In this document: piece by piece, positions 43,888 through 52,163 of the stretch
How positions within the stretch are numbered: the stretch's first letter is position 1
Layout of the letters: each line of letters begins with the position of its first letter
Source: Streptomyces sp. NBC_00490
Lineage (GTDB): Bacteria; Actinomycetota; Actinomycetes; Streptomycetales; Streptomycetaceae
Assembly (NCBI RefSeq): GCF_036013645.1
Contig: NZ_CP107869.1
Span: 3,162,001 to 3,226,000, forward strand
Direction of reading: 5' to 3'
DNA: 64,000 nucleotides
The notes under the pieces: generated by a model
Seen by the model: only the letters and a program-made list of their open reading frames with translations
What the model was told of the DNA's origin: nothing
Database searches by the model: none
Position numbers and translations under genes: made by a program

Positions 43888-44992
43888 TCTGCAGTCCGAA
43901 CCGGCCGCCCGTGCGCTCCAGTTCGTGCAGCAGGGTCGTCATCAGCTTGACGCCCGTCGCGCCCAGGGGGTGGCCGAGGGCGATGGCTCCGCCGTTGGCG
44001 TTGACCTTCTCCGGGTCGGCGCCGGTTTCCTTGAGCCAGGCGAGCACGACCGGGGCGAAGGCCTCGTTGATCTCGACGAGGTCGATGTCGTGGATGGAGA
44101 GGCCGGTCTTCTTGAGGGCGTGGGCGGTGGCGGGTATCGGTGCCGTCAGCATGCGGATCGGGTCCTCGCCGCGCACCGAGAGGTGGTGCACGCGGGCGCG
44201 TGGCGTCAGCCCGTGTTCGCGTACCGCCCGCTCCGAGGCCAGCAGCATGGCCGCCGCCCCGTCCGAGACCTGCGAGGAGCACGCGGCGGTGACCGTGCCG
44301 CCCTCGACGACCGGCTTCAGCCCGGCCATCTTCTCCAGCGAGGTGTCCCGGCGCGGGCCCTCGTCGACGGACACGTCCCCGTAGGCGACGGTCTCCCGCT
44401 CGAAGCGCCCCTCGTCGATCGCCCGCACCGCCCGCTGGTGCGAGCGCAGCGCGAACTCCTCCTGGTCCTGCCGGCTGATCCCCCACTTCGCGGCGATCAT
44501 CTCGGCGCCGACGAACTGGTTCACCGGCTTGCCCCCGTACCGCGCCTGCCAGCCCGCACTGCCCGCGAAGGGGCCCTGCGTGAGCCCGAGCGGCTCGGCG
44601 GCCTGCCGGGTGGCGAAGGCGATGGGGATCAGGGACATGTTCTGCACGCCGCCCGCGACCACCAGATCCTGTGTCCCCGACAGCACGCCCTGCGCCGCGA
44701 AGTGCACCGCCTGCTGGGAGGAGCCGCACTGCCGGTCCACGGTCACCCCCGGCACCTCTTCGGGCAGCCCGGCCGCCAGCCAGCAGGTCCGCGCGATGTC
44801 CCCGGCCTGCGGCCCCACCGCGTCCAGACATCCGAAGACGACGTCCTCGACGGCGCCGGGATCCACCCCGGCCCGCGCCACCAGTTCCTTCAGCACATGC
44901 GCGCCCAGATCGGCGGGGTGGACCCCGCTGAGCCCTCCCTTGCGCCGCCCGACGGGCGTCCGGACCGCTTCGACGATGTAGGCCTCGGCCAT
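43835..44992 (-). CDS. fadA6: FadA6-like acetyl-CoA acyltransferase
   Basis: Thiolase of 385 residues. The nucleophilic Cys is in DRQCGSS (C89), the catalytic His in GHPLGATG (H341), and the second Cys in MCEGGGQ (C371). It is expected to cleave a beta-ketoacyl-CoA formed in steroid-ring breakdown, as FadA6 does in mycobacteria. The ATG has GGGGAG upstream. It follows the TetR-type gene by 35 bp and is probably in the same leftward operon as that gene and the IpdF-like SDR. The 3' end has been partly duplicated. Confidence 0.88.
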   Translation of the reverse strand: MAEAYIVEAVRTPVGRRKGGLSGVHPADLGAHVLKELVARAGVDPGAVEDVVFGCLDAVGPQAGDIARTCWLAAGLPEEVPGVTVDRQCGSSQQAVHFAAQGVLSGTQDLVVAGGVQNMSLIPIAFATRQAAEPLGLTQGPFAGSAGWQARYGGKPVNQFVGAEMIAAKWGISRQDQEEFALRSHQRAVRAIDEGRFERETVAYGDVSVDEGPRRDTSLEKMAGLKPVVEGGTVTAACSSQVSDGAAAMLLASERAVREHGLTPRARVHHLSVRGEDPIRMLTAPIPATAHALKKTGLSIHDIDLVEINEAFAPVVLAWLKETGADPEKVNANGGAIALGHPLGATGVKLMTTLLHELERTGGRFGLQTMCEGGGQANVTIIERL

Positions 44993-45027
44993 GGCAGCTC
45001 CCCAGACTCCTCAGAATCCCCAATGAG

Positions 45028-45642
45028 TCACGTACGTACGGCGATCCCGTCCAGCACCATCGACAGGTACTGCCGGGCGATCTCCTCCGGGCTGTGCTGT
45101 CCGCCGGGCCGGTACCAGGACGCGGCGACCCAGACGGTGTCGCGCACGAACCGGTAGGTGAGCCGGACGTCGAGGTCGGCGCGGAACACCTCGGCCGCGA
45201 CCCCGCGCTCCAGCGTGGACAGCCACGCCTTCTCGAACTTGCGCTGCGAGTCGGCGAGGAAGACGAACCGCTCCTGCGCGACCAGCTGTCTGCTCTCCTT
45301 CTGGTAGATCGCGACGGCGGCGCGGTGCCGGTCGATCTCCCGGAAGGACTCGGTGACCAGGGCCTCCAGCGTCTCGCGGGGCCCGAGTTCGGCGGCGAGG
45401 ACGGTGTCGTAGCCGTCCCAGAGCTCGTCGAGGAAGGTCCGCAGGATCTCCTCGAGCATCGACTCCTTGGAGTCGAAGTGGTAGTAGAGGCTGCCCGCGA
45501 GCATGCCCGCGTGGTCCGCGATCTTGCGGACGGTGGTGGCGTTGTAGCCCTGTTCGGCGAAGACCTCGGCGGCGGTGTCGAGGAGTTCCCGGCGACGGGC
45601 GGGCGCGGCGGGGGTCACCTGCGGCTTCTTCTTGGTCGGCAC
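45028..45642 (-). CDS. kstR2: TetR-family repressor, KstR2-like
   Basis: Regulator of 204 residues. It has an N-terminal helix-turn-helix (about 16-62, with TVRKIADHAGMLAGSLYYHFDSKESM) and a ligand-binding domain to the C-terminus. Its position inside the steroid-ring gene set and the two palindromes at the divergent promoters make it the likely repressor, presumably relieved by HIP-CoA, as for mycobacterial KstR2. The GTG start is assigned from the family N-terminus; the ribosome site is weak. A longer frame upstream belongs to the next gene. Confidence 0.85.
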   Translation of the reverse strand: MPTKKKPQVTPAAPARRRELLDTAAEVFAEQGYNATTVRKIADHAGMLAGSLYYHFDSKESMLEEILRTFLDELWDGYDTVLAAELGPRETLEALVTESFREIDRHRAAVAIYQKESRQLVAQERFVFLADSQRKFEKAWLSTLERGVAAEVFRADLDVRLTYRFVRDTVWVAASWYRPGGQHSPEEIARQYLSMVLDGIAVRT

Positions 45643-45668
45643 GGCATCAATTGTGGACGCTCTTCTCG

Positions 45669-46454
45669 TCAGGCGTGCTGGCTGCTGACGGCGACGACTT
45701 CGCCCGTCATGTACGAGGAGTAGCCGGACGCCAGGAACACGATCACGTTGGCCACCTCCCACGGTTCGGCGTACCGCCCGAACGCCTCCCGCGCGGTCAG
45801 CTCCTCCAGCAGCTCCGGTGTGGTCACCTTCGCGAGGTGCGGGTGCATGGCGAGGCTCGGCGCCACCGCGTTGACGCGCACCCCGAACTCGGCGGCCTCC
45901 AGGGCCGCGCAGCGGGTCAGCGCCATCACGCCCGCCTTCGCGGCGGCGTAGTGCGCCTGCCCGGCCTGGGCGCGCCAGCCGACGACGGAGGCGTTGTTGA
46001 CGATGACGCCGGTGCCGGAGTCCCGCATCAGCCGCAGCGCGGCCCGGGTGCAGCGGAAGGTGCCGGTCAGCGTGACGTCCAGGACGCGGGACCACTGGTC
46101 GTCGGACATGTCGACGAGAGGTGCGGTCCCGCCGAGCCCGGCGTTGTTCACGACGACGTCCAGCCGCCCGTGTTCCGCGACGGCGGTGTCGAACAGGGTC
46201 CGCACCTGGGACTCGTCGGTGACATCGCAGGGCAGGGCCGTCACCGCGCCCGGGAAGTCCCGCCCGAGCTCGGCCTCGTACTCCTTGAGCCGCCGCGTGT
46301 GCGCGTCGCTGATCAGCACCCGCGCGCCCTCCTCCAGGAACCGCCGCGCGGTGGCGCCGCCGATACCGGCGCCGGCCGCCGCGGTGATGACGGCGGTGCG
46401 CCCGCTCAGCAGTGCGTGCCCTGGCTCGTACGCCGGAGTCTCGACGCCTGTCAT
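45669..46454 (-). CDS. ipdF: IpdF-like SDR dehydrogenase
   Basis: Short-chain dehydrogenase of 261 residues with the cofactor motif AAAGAGIGGATARR at about 25-38, NNAGLGGTAPL, and catalytic NASVVGWRAQAGQAHYAAAKAG. In the mycobacterial pathway IpdF reduces the 5-keto group of HIP-CoA. It is the first gene of the leftward operon (SDR, KstR2-like, FadA6-like), and the operator centre lies 23 bp upstream of its ATG. Confidence 0.82.
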   Translation of the reverse strand: MTGVETPAYEPGHALLSGRTAVITAAAGAGIGGATARRFLEEGARVLISDAHTRRLKEYEAELGRDFPGAVTALPCDVTDESQVRTLFDTAVAEHGRLDVVVNNAGLGGTAPLVDMSDDQWSRVLDVTLTGTFRCTRAALRLMRDSGTGVIVNNASVVGWRAQAGQAHYAAAKAGVMALTRCAALEAAEFGVRVNAVAPSLAMHPHLAKVTTPELLEELTAREAFGRYAEPWEVANVIVFLASGYSSYMTGEVVAVSSQHA

Positions 46455-46467
46455 AGGGCCACGCTAA

Positions 46468-46487
46468 CCTACCAAACACTTGTTAGG
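46468..46487. promoter_or_regulatory. predicted KstR2-type operator (divergent, ipdF / acyl-CoA dehydrogenases)
   Basis: CCTACCAAACACTTGTTAGG, a palindrome with arms CCTA-n-CAA and TTG-n-TAGG. The core ACCAAACACTTGTT fits AnCAAGnnCTTGnT with one mismatch and matches the operator at 40219. It lies between divergent starts at 46454 and 46514. Confidence 0.8.
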
Positions 46488-46513
46488 GAAGCGCCGTCGA
46501 AGGGCTGTTGCCG

Positions 46514-47653
46514 ATGGACCTCGCCTTCACGCGGGAAGAGGAGGCCTTCCGGGCCGAGGCCCGTGCGTGGCTGACCGCCCATGTGCCGTCCGAGCCGCTG
46601 CCTTCCCTGGAGACGGCGGAGGGCTTCGCGGCGCACCGCGCGTGGGAGGCCGAACTGGCCGCGGACCGCTGGTCGGTGGTCGACTGGCCGACGGAGTACG
46701 GCGGCCGGGACGCGGGGCTGGTCCGCTGGCTGCTGTTCGAGGAGGAGTACTACGCGGCGGGCGCCCCCGGACGCGTCAACCAGAACGGGGTCAGCCTGCT
46801 CGCACCGACCCTCTTCGACCACGGGACGCGGGAGCAACGCGCGCGTGTGCTGCCGTCGATGGCCGGTGGCGAGGTGGTCTGGGCGCAGGCGTGGTCGGAA
46901 CCGGAGGCCGGTTCGGACCTGGCGTCCCTGCGCTCGAAGGCGGTCCGTACGGCGGGCGGCTGGCGGCTGAGCGGGCAGAAGACGTGGTCGTCGCGGGCGG
47001 CCTTCGCGGACCGTGCGTTCGGCCTGTTCCGCAGCGACCCGGACGCCCCGAAGCCGCACCAGGGTCTGACGTACCTGATGTTCGATCTGCGTGCGCCGGG
47101 CGTCACGGTCCGGCCGACAGCCCGCCTGGACGGCAAGCCGGCCTTCGCGGAACTCTTCCTCGACGAGGTGTTCGTGCCGGACGAGGACGTGATCGGGGAG
47201 CCGGGGCAGGGCTGGCGGATCGCGATGTCGACGGCGGGCAACGAACGGGGGCTCAAGCTCCGCTCCCCCGGCCGTTTTCTGGCCGCCGCGGACCGTCTGC
47301 ACCGGCTGTGGGAGGCCCAGGGCAGCCCGGCGTGGGCCGGCGACCGGGTGGCGGACGCGTTGATCGGAGCCCGCGCCTACCGGCTCTTCACCTTCGCGGC
47401 GGCCTCCCGTGTCCTGGACGGCGCGGCACTGGGCCCGGAGTCCAGCCTCAACAAGGTCTTCTGGTCGGAGTACGACATCGCGCTGACGGAGACGGCCCTG
47501 GATCTCCTGGGCGCCCAGGGCGAGTTGGCGGACACCGACTGGTCCGAGCGCTACGTCTTCTCCCTCGCCGGCCCCATCTACGCGGGCACCAACGAGATCC
47601 AGCGCGACATCATCGCCGAGCGCCTGCTCGGCCTGCCGAAGGGACGCCGGTGA
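46514..47653 (+). CDS. acyl-CoA dehydrogenase (FadE30-like)
   Basis: Flavin-dependent acyl-CoA dehydrogenase of 379 residues. It has an N-terminal helical domain, a middle beta domain with QAWSEPEAGSDLASL and GQKTWSSRA, and a C-terminal helical domain ending with IYAGTNEIQRDIIAERLLGLP. It resembles the longer partner of two-gene acyl-CoA dehydrogenases in steroid catabolism. The ATG at 46514 has AAGGG upstream and lies 36 bp right of the operator centre. The next gene overlaps or abuts its stop. Confidence 0.88.
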   Translation: MDLAFTREEEAFRAEARAWLTAHVPSEPLPSLETAEGFAAHRAWEAELAADRWSVVDWPTEYGGRDAGLVRWLLFEEEYYAAGAPGRVNQNGVSLLAPTLFDHGTREQRARVLPSMAGGEVVWAQAWSEPEAGSDLASLRSKAVRTAGGWRLSGQKTWSSRAAFADRAFGLFRSDPDAPKPHQGLTYLMFDLRAPGVTVRPTARLDGKPAFAELFLDEVFVPDEDVIGEPGQGWRIAMSTAGNERGLKLRSPGRFLAAADRLHRLWEAQGSPAWAGDRVADALIGARAYRLFTFAAASRVLDGAALGPESSLNKVFWSEYDIALTETALDLLGAQGELADTDWSERYVFSLAGPIYAGTNEIQRDIIAERLLGLPKGRR

Positions 47654-48651
47654 TGAGGTTCCTCGTGGACGCCGAGCAGCGTGCCTTCGGTGCCTCGCTG
47701 GACGCGATGCTGACCGCCGCGGACACCCCGGCGGTGATACGGGACTGGAGCCGGGGCGACCATGTGAGGGGGCGCGCGGTGTGGGCGCGGGTCGCGGAGG
47801 CGGGGGTCTTCGCGCTGGCGGTTCCGGAGGCGTACGAGGGGATGGGCCTGCGGCCCGTCGAACTCGCGCTCGCCTTCGTCGAGTTGGGCCGGCATGCGGT
47901 GCCCGGCCCGCTGGTGGAGACGGTCGCGGCGGCGGCACTGCTGGCGGGGCTGGACGACCAGGGTCCGGCGAAGCGCTGGCTGCCCGCGCTGGCCTCGGGC
48001 GAATCGGCGGCAACGCTGACCACGGGGCCGTACGCACTGGACGCGGACATGGCCGGCCTACGGCTGACGATCTCCCCCTCCCTCAGCGGTCCTGCCGCGG
48101 CCACCCCCACCGAACTCCGCCTCGCTCCCCCGCCCGGCCCCCCGCTCCCCTCCCTCGACCCGGCCCGCCGCCTCTTCCCGGCCGACCCCCACCGCGGTGA
48201 ACTCCTCGCCACCGACCCGAAGTCCCTCACCTCGGCCCTGCTGCTGGCCCGCCTCACCACCGCCGCCCAGGCCCTCGGCGTCGGCCTCGCGCTCCTCGAC
48301 AGGACCGTCTCCTACGTCGGGCAACGCACCCAGTTCGGCACCCCCATAGGCTCGTTCCAAGCCGTGAAGCACCGCCTCGCCGATGCCAAGGTCGCCCTGG
48401 AGTTCGCCCGCCCCCTGCTCCTGGGCGCCGCCCTGACCATGGCGCCGGAGGATGTCGCCGCCGCGAAGGTCACCGCGTGCGAGGCGGCGTACACCACCGC
48501 CCGTACCGCGCTCCAACTGCACGGCGCGATCGGGTACACGGCGGAGTACGACCTGTCGCTGTGGCTGACCAAGGCCCGCGCCCTGCGGACCGCGTGGGGC
48601 GGCCCGGACGAGTGCCGGGCCGCCGTCCTCAGTGGTGGTCGCCGCTGCTGA
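47653..48651 (+). CDS. acyl-CoA dehydrogenase, small partner
   Basis: Acyl-CoA dehydrogenase of 332 residues, shorter than usual. The central beta domain is much reduced and Pro/Ala-rich (about 135-175), while the C-terminal helical domain with RTQFGTPIGSFQAVKHRLAD and LHGAIGYTAEYDLSLWL is kept. Such pairs of a long and a short gene form alpha2-beta2 enzymes in steroid catabolism of other actinobacteria. The ATG overlaps the stop of the first gene (TGATG). The 3' end overlaps qcrB by 23 bases. Confidence 0.85.
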   Translation: MRFLVDAEQRAFGASLDAMLTAADTPAVIRDWSRGDHVRGRAVWARVAEAGVFALAVPEAYEGMGLRPVELALAFVELGRHAVPGPLVETVAAAALLAGLDDQGPAKRWLPALASGESAATLTTGPYALDADMAGLRLTISPSLSGPAAATPTELRLAPPPGPPLPSLDPARRLFPADPHRGELLATDPKSLTSALLLARLTTAAQALGVGLALLDRTVSYVGQRTQFGTPIGSFQAVKHRLADAKVALEFARPLLLGAALTMAPEDVAAAKVTACEAAYTTARTALQLHGAIGYTAEYDLSLWLTKARALRTAWGGPDECRAAVLSGGRRC

Positions 48652-50263
48652 TCTGCCGGTACTCCTCCGCCGTCGGCTTGGGAATCCGCGTCTCGGGCCC
48701 GAACATCACATACGCCAGCCGCGCCCGCACCCGCTGGGAGACCGTGACCGGCCGCCGCACACCGTTCGTGTCGAGGAGCGGTCCGATCTCGTACGGCGGG
48801 TTCTGCTCGTGCTGGGTGAGGGTGTGCAGCCGGTCCTGCGCGAGGGGTTCGTGGATCTCGACGTACTCCCCGTGCGGGAGCCGTTTGATGACGCCCGACT
48901 CCCGGCCGTGCAGCACCGTGTCCCGGTCCCGGCGCTGAAGCCCCAGACAGACCCGCTTCGTCACGATGAACGCGAGGACCGGCACGACGAAGACGGAGAT
49001 CCGCACGAACCAGGTGATCGCGTTGATGGACAGATGCAGATGCGTGGCCACGACGTCGTTGCCGCCGCCGATCAGCAGGACGACGTACAGGCTCAGCCAG
49101 GCCACGCCGAGGCCGGTCCGCACGGGGACGTTGCGCGGCCGGTCCAGGATGTGGTGCTCGCGTTTGTCGCCGGTGATCCACGCCTCGACGAAGGGGTAGA
49201 CGCCGATGGCGAGCAGGATCAGCGGGAAGAGCGAGAAGGGGATGAAGACACCCAGCACCAGGGAGTGGCCCCAGGCGCTGATCTCCCATCCCGGCATCAC
49301 CCGGATCAGACCCTCGGAGAAACCGAGATACCAGTCGGGCTGGGCGCCGGTGGTGACCAGGTCGGGGCGGTAGGGGCCGAACGCCCACACGGGGTTGATC
49401 TGGGCGAGGCCGCCCATGAGCGCCAGCACCCCGAAGACGAGGAAGAAGAAGCCGCCCGCCTTGGCCGTGTACACCGGCAGGAGCGGCATCCCCACGACCG
49501 TCCTCTCGTCACGGCCGGGCCCCGGGTACTGCGTGTGCTTGTGGTAGAAGACCAGGATCAGATGCGCGACCACCAGGCCCAGCATGATCCCCGGCAGCAG
49601 CAGGACATGGATCGGGAACAGTCTCGGGATGATGTCGTGGCCCGGGAACTCCCCGCCGAACAGGAAGAAGGACAGATACGTCCCGATGACCGGGACCGAC
49701 AGGATCGCGCCCTGCGCGAAGCGGATACCGGTGCCGGACAGCAGGTCGTCCGGGAGGGAGTAGCCGGTCAGTCCGGTGAGGATGCCGAGCATCAACAGGG
49801 TCCAGCCGAACACCCAGTTGAGTTCGCGGGGCTTGCGGAACGCGCCGGTGAAGAACACCCGCATCATGTGCACGAGCATCCCGGTGACGAAGACCAGCGC
49901 CGCCCAGTGGTGGATCTGCCGGATCAGCAGCCCGCCGCGCACGTCGAAGCTGATGTCCAGCGTGGACTCGAACGCCCGGGTCATCACGATGCCGTTGAGG
50001 GGCTCGTACGAGCCGTGATAGACGACTTCGACGCCGCTGGGCTCGAAGAACAGGGTGAGATAGATGCCGGTGAGGATGATGACGAGGAAGCTGTAGAGGC
50101 AGATCTCGCCGAGCATGAAGGACCAGTGGTCGGGAAAGACCTTGCGCATGTTGGCCTTGGCCAGCCCGTACAGGCCGAGCCGCCCGTCCGCCCAGTCGGC
50201 GATCCTCTCGCCCTTCGCGGGGGTCCGTCCCCGCGCCTCGTCCACCGATCGCGCGCCGTCCAT
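48629..50263 (-). CDS. qcrB: cytochrome b subunit of the cytochrome bc complex (QcrB), stand-alone
   Basis: Integral membrane cytochrome b of 544 residues with about nine helices. The two bis-His haem sites are complete: H118/H132 and H219/H234. Typical actinobacterial extensions are present at both ends. It normally works with QcrA (Rieske) and QcrC, but neither is adjacent, so this is probably a second copy in addition to a main qcrCAB operon. The ATG at 50263 has GAGAGAGG upstream. Whether it forms a complete complex cannot be told. Confidence 0.92.
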   Translation of the reverse strand: MDGARSVDEARGRTPAKGERIADWADGRLGLYGLAKANMRKVFPDHWSFMLGEICLYSFLVIILTGIYLTLFFEPSGVEVVYHGSYEPLNGIVMTRAFESTLDISFDVRGGLLIRQIHHWAALVFVTGMLVHMMRVFFTGAFRKPRELNWVFGWTLLMLGILTGLTGYSLPDDLLSGTGIRFAQGAILSVPVIGTYLSFFLFGGEFPGHDIIPRLFPIHVLLLPGIMLGLVVAHLILVFYHKHTQYPGPGRDERTVVGMPLLPVYTAKAGGFFFLVFGVLALMGGLAQINPVWAFGPYRPDLVTTGAQPDWYLGFSEGLIRVMPGWEISAWGHSLVLGVFIPFSLFPLILLAIGVYPFVEAWITGDKREHHILDRPRNVPVRTGLGVAWLSLYVVLLIGGGNDVVATHLHLSINAITWFVRISVFVVPVLAFIVTKRVCLGLQRRDRDTVLHGRESGVIKRLPHGEYVEIHEPLAQDRLHTLTQHEQNPPYEIGPLLDTNGVRRPVTVSQRVRARLAYVMFGPETRIPKPTAEEYRQISSGDHH

Positions 50264-50374
50264 AGGCCGTCGCCTCTCTCGTCGGAGCACCTTTCAGAGT
50301 GGCACGACGACGCGGCTGAGCCAACGGCGAGCGCACGAGGGACTCCCGCGAACTCGCCCCGGACGGCGTCCGGT

Positions 50375-51103
50375 TCAGGCGCCCGGCGCGATGATCCCCT
50401 GCGCTCGCGCGGCCACCAGCCACTTCGGGAACTCCCCGACGATCTGGTCGTACAGCTCGGTGTCGGACACCTTCCGCGGCTCCGCACCGGCATGGAAGAA
50501 CCCGGCGTTGTCGACGACCCGCTTGTCCGGGACGGACAGGTCGTCGAGCTTGCGCAGATAGTCGAACTGCTTGCTGCTGGCGTCCCCGAACCCGATGAAC
50601 TGCCAGAACAGCGGGAGCTTCGCGGCCTTGCACAGGTACCGTTCGGCGGCGAGCTTGTTGATCGGGCCGCCGTCGGTCTGGAAGACGACGAGGGCGGGTG
50701 CCCGCGAGCCGCTGTCGAGGTAGTGGTCGATGACCGCGTCCATGGCCAGGTGGTAGCTGGTCTTGCCCATGTGCCCGAGCCCGGCCACGATCCGTTCGAT
50801 CCGCCCCTGGTGGTCGGCGAGCGCGATCTCGGTCTCGGCGTCGACCTCGGTGGAGAAGAACACCACCGGCACGGTGCCGTCGTCGTCGAGGTGGGCGGAC
50901 AGTCCCAGCACCCGGTCGGCGAGCGCCTGCACACTGCCGTCCTTGTAGTACGGCTTCATGGACCCGGAGTAGTCGACGACGAGGTAGACCGCGGCCCGCA
51001 GCCCGTCCAGGCCGTGCTTGCGCAGCGAGACCCCTGCGCTCTTGTAGAGGCTGACCAGCGCGGGCGCGGTCTCCTCCACCTTGGTGAGACTGATCGCGGA
51101 CAT
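50375..51103 (-). CDS. von Willebrand factor A (VWA) domain protein
   Basis: Protein of 242 residues that is almost wholly a VWA domain. The MIDAS motif DxSxS is intact (DYSGS, D44, S46, S48). No signal peptide or transmembrane helix is seen, so it is cytosolic. It resembles VWA proteins found with TerD-type stress proteins, but no ter gene is near. The ATG has GGGGGAG upstream. It is divergent from the rhomboid gene. Confidence 0.88.
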   Translation of the reverse strand: MSAISLTKVEETAPALVSLYKSAGVSLRKHGLDGLRAAVYLVVDYSGSMKPYYKDGSVQALADRVLGLSAHLDDDGTVPVVFFSTEVDAETEIALADHQGRIERIVAGLGHMGKTSYHLAMDAVIDHYLDSGSRAPALVVFQTDGGPINKLAAERYLCKAAKLPLFWQFIGFGDASSKQFDYLRKLDDLSVPDKRVVDNAGFFHAGAEPRKVSDTELYDQIVGEFPKWLVAARAQGIIAPGA

Positions 51104-51248
51104 CCGAGCTCCCCCTTGCCGCCCTTTTGAACGTGCCGAGCGTACGTCACGGGAGGCCCGCCGCTCGCCCTGTCCCCAGGCGTTCGCTATTTTGTTCGCC
51201 GCCGCACCAACCGGCTCATCGATCGTCCCTCGCCCCTAGGAGCCGGCT

Positions 51249-52163
51249 GTGGAACCCGAGTCCGCCGTCACCACCTGTTACCGCCATCCCCAGGTGGAGT
51301 CCCATGTCCGCTGCACCCGCTGTGAGCGGTACATCTGCCCGGACTGCATGCGCGAGGCGGCCGTCGGCCACCAGTGCGTGGAGTGCGTGAAGGAGGGCGC
51401 GCGGTCCGTCCGCCAGGCCCGGACGGTCGTCGGCGGGCGGGTGTCGGCGGTGCCGCTGGTGACGTACGTCCTGATCGGGCTCAATGCCCTGGTGTACCTC
51501 GGCGAGGTGATCCGCCCGGAGATCGTGGACCGCTTCGCGATGCTGACCGCCGCTCTGGTGGGCCCGGACGGCGGCCACTACGTCTACCAGTCCTCCTACC
51601 CGTCGGACTTCCACGCGGAGGGCGTGGTGGCAGGGCAGTGGGAGCGGCTGCTGACCAGCGGCTTCCTGCACCTGGAGCCGACCGAGGGAACGTTCGGCCT
51701 GATGCACATCGTGATGAACATGTGGTCGCTGTGGCAGCTCGGCCGGGTCGTGGAGCCGATGCTGGGCCGGGTCCGCTATCTGGCGCTGTACCTGCTGTCG
51801 ACGGTCGGCGGTTCGGTCGCGGTGCTGCTGATCGCCGCCCCGGGAGAGGGTGCCGTGGGCGCCTCGGGGGCGATCTTCGGCCTGGGGGCGGCGTACTACG
51901 TCCTGGCCCGCCGCGTGGGCGCGGACATGGGGGCGGTCAACCGCCTCATGGTCTTCCTGCTCGTGTGGCTCGCGGCCTCCGCGGCCTTCACCTCGTGGGA
52001 GGGCCACCTCGGCGGCCTGCTCACGGGCGGCGCCGTGACGCTGGCGTACGCGTATGCTCCCCGCGGGCCACGGCGCGGGCTGATCCAGACGGTCGCCTGT
52101 GTGGCGCTGCTGGCGCTGCTCATGGTCCTGTCGATCGTGAAAGTCTCGGAGCTGACCCGGTGA
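51249..52163 (+). CDS. rhomboid-family intramembrane serine protease with zinc-finger N-terminus
   Basis: Membrane protease of 304 residues. The N-terminal 50 residues form a Cys/His-rich B-box-like finger (cysteines at 10, 22, 25, 30, 33, 43 and 46), followed by the rhomboid domain. Catalytic Ser is in GASGAIFG (S206), His in EGHLGG (H253), and Asn in MHIVMNMWS (N157). It cleaves other membrane proteins within the bilayer. GTG start with AGGAG upstream. The stop overlaps the start of the chitosanase gene (GTGA), so the two are translated together. Confidence 0.92.
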   Translation: MEPESAVTTCYRHPQVESHVRCTRCERYICPDCMREAAVGHQCVECVKEGARSVRQARTVVGGRVSAVPLVTYVLIGLNALVYLGEVIRPEIVDRFAMLTAALVGPDGGHYVYQSSYPSDFHAEGVVAGQWERLLTSGFLHLEPTEGTFGLMHIVMNMWSLWQLGRVVEPMLGRVRYLALYLLSTVGGSVAVLLIAAPGEGAVGASGAIFGLGAAYYVLARRVGADMGAVNRLMVFLLVWLAASAAFTSWEGHLGGLLTGGAVTLAYAYAPRGPRRGLIQTVACVALLALLMVLSIVKVSELTR

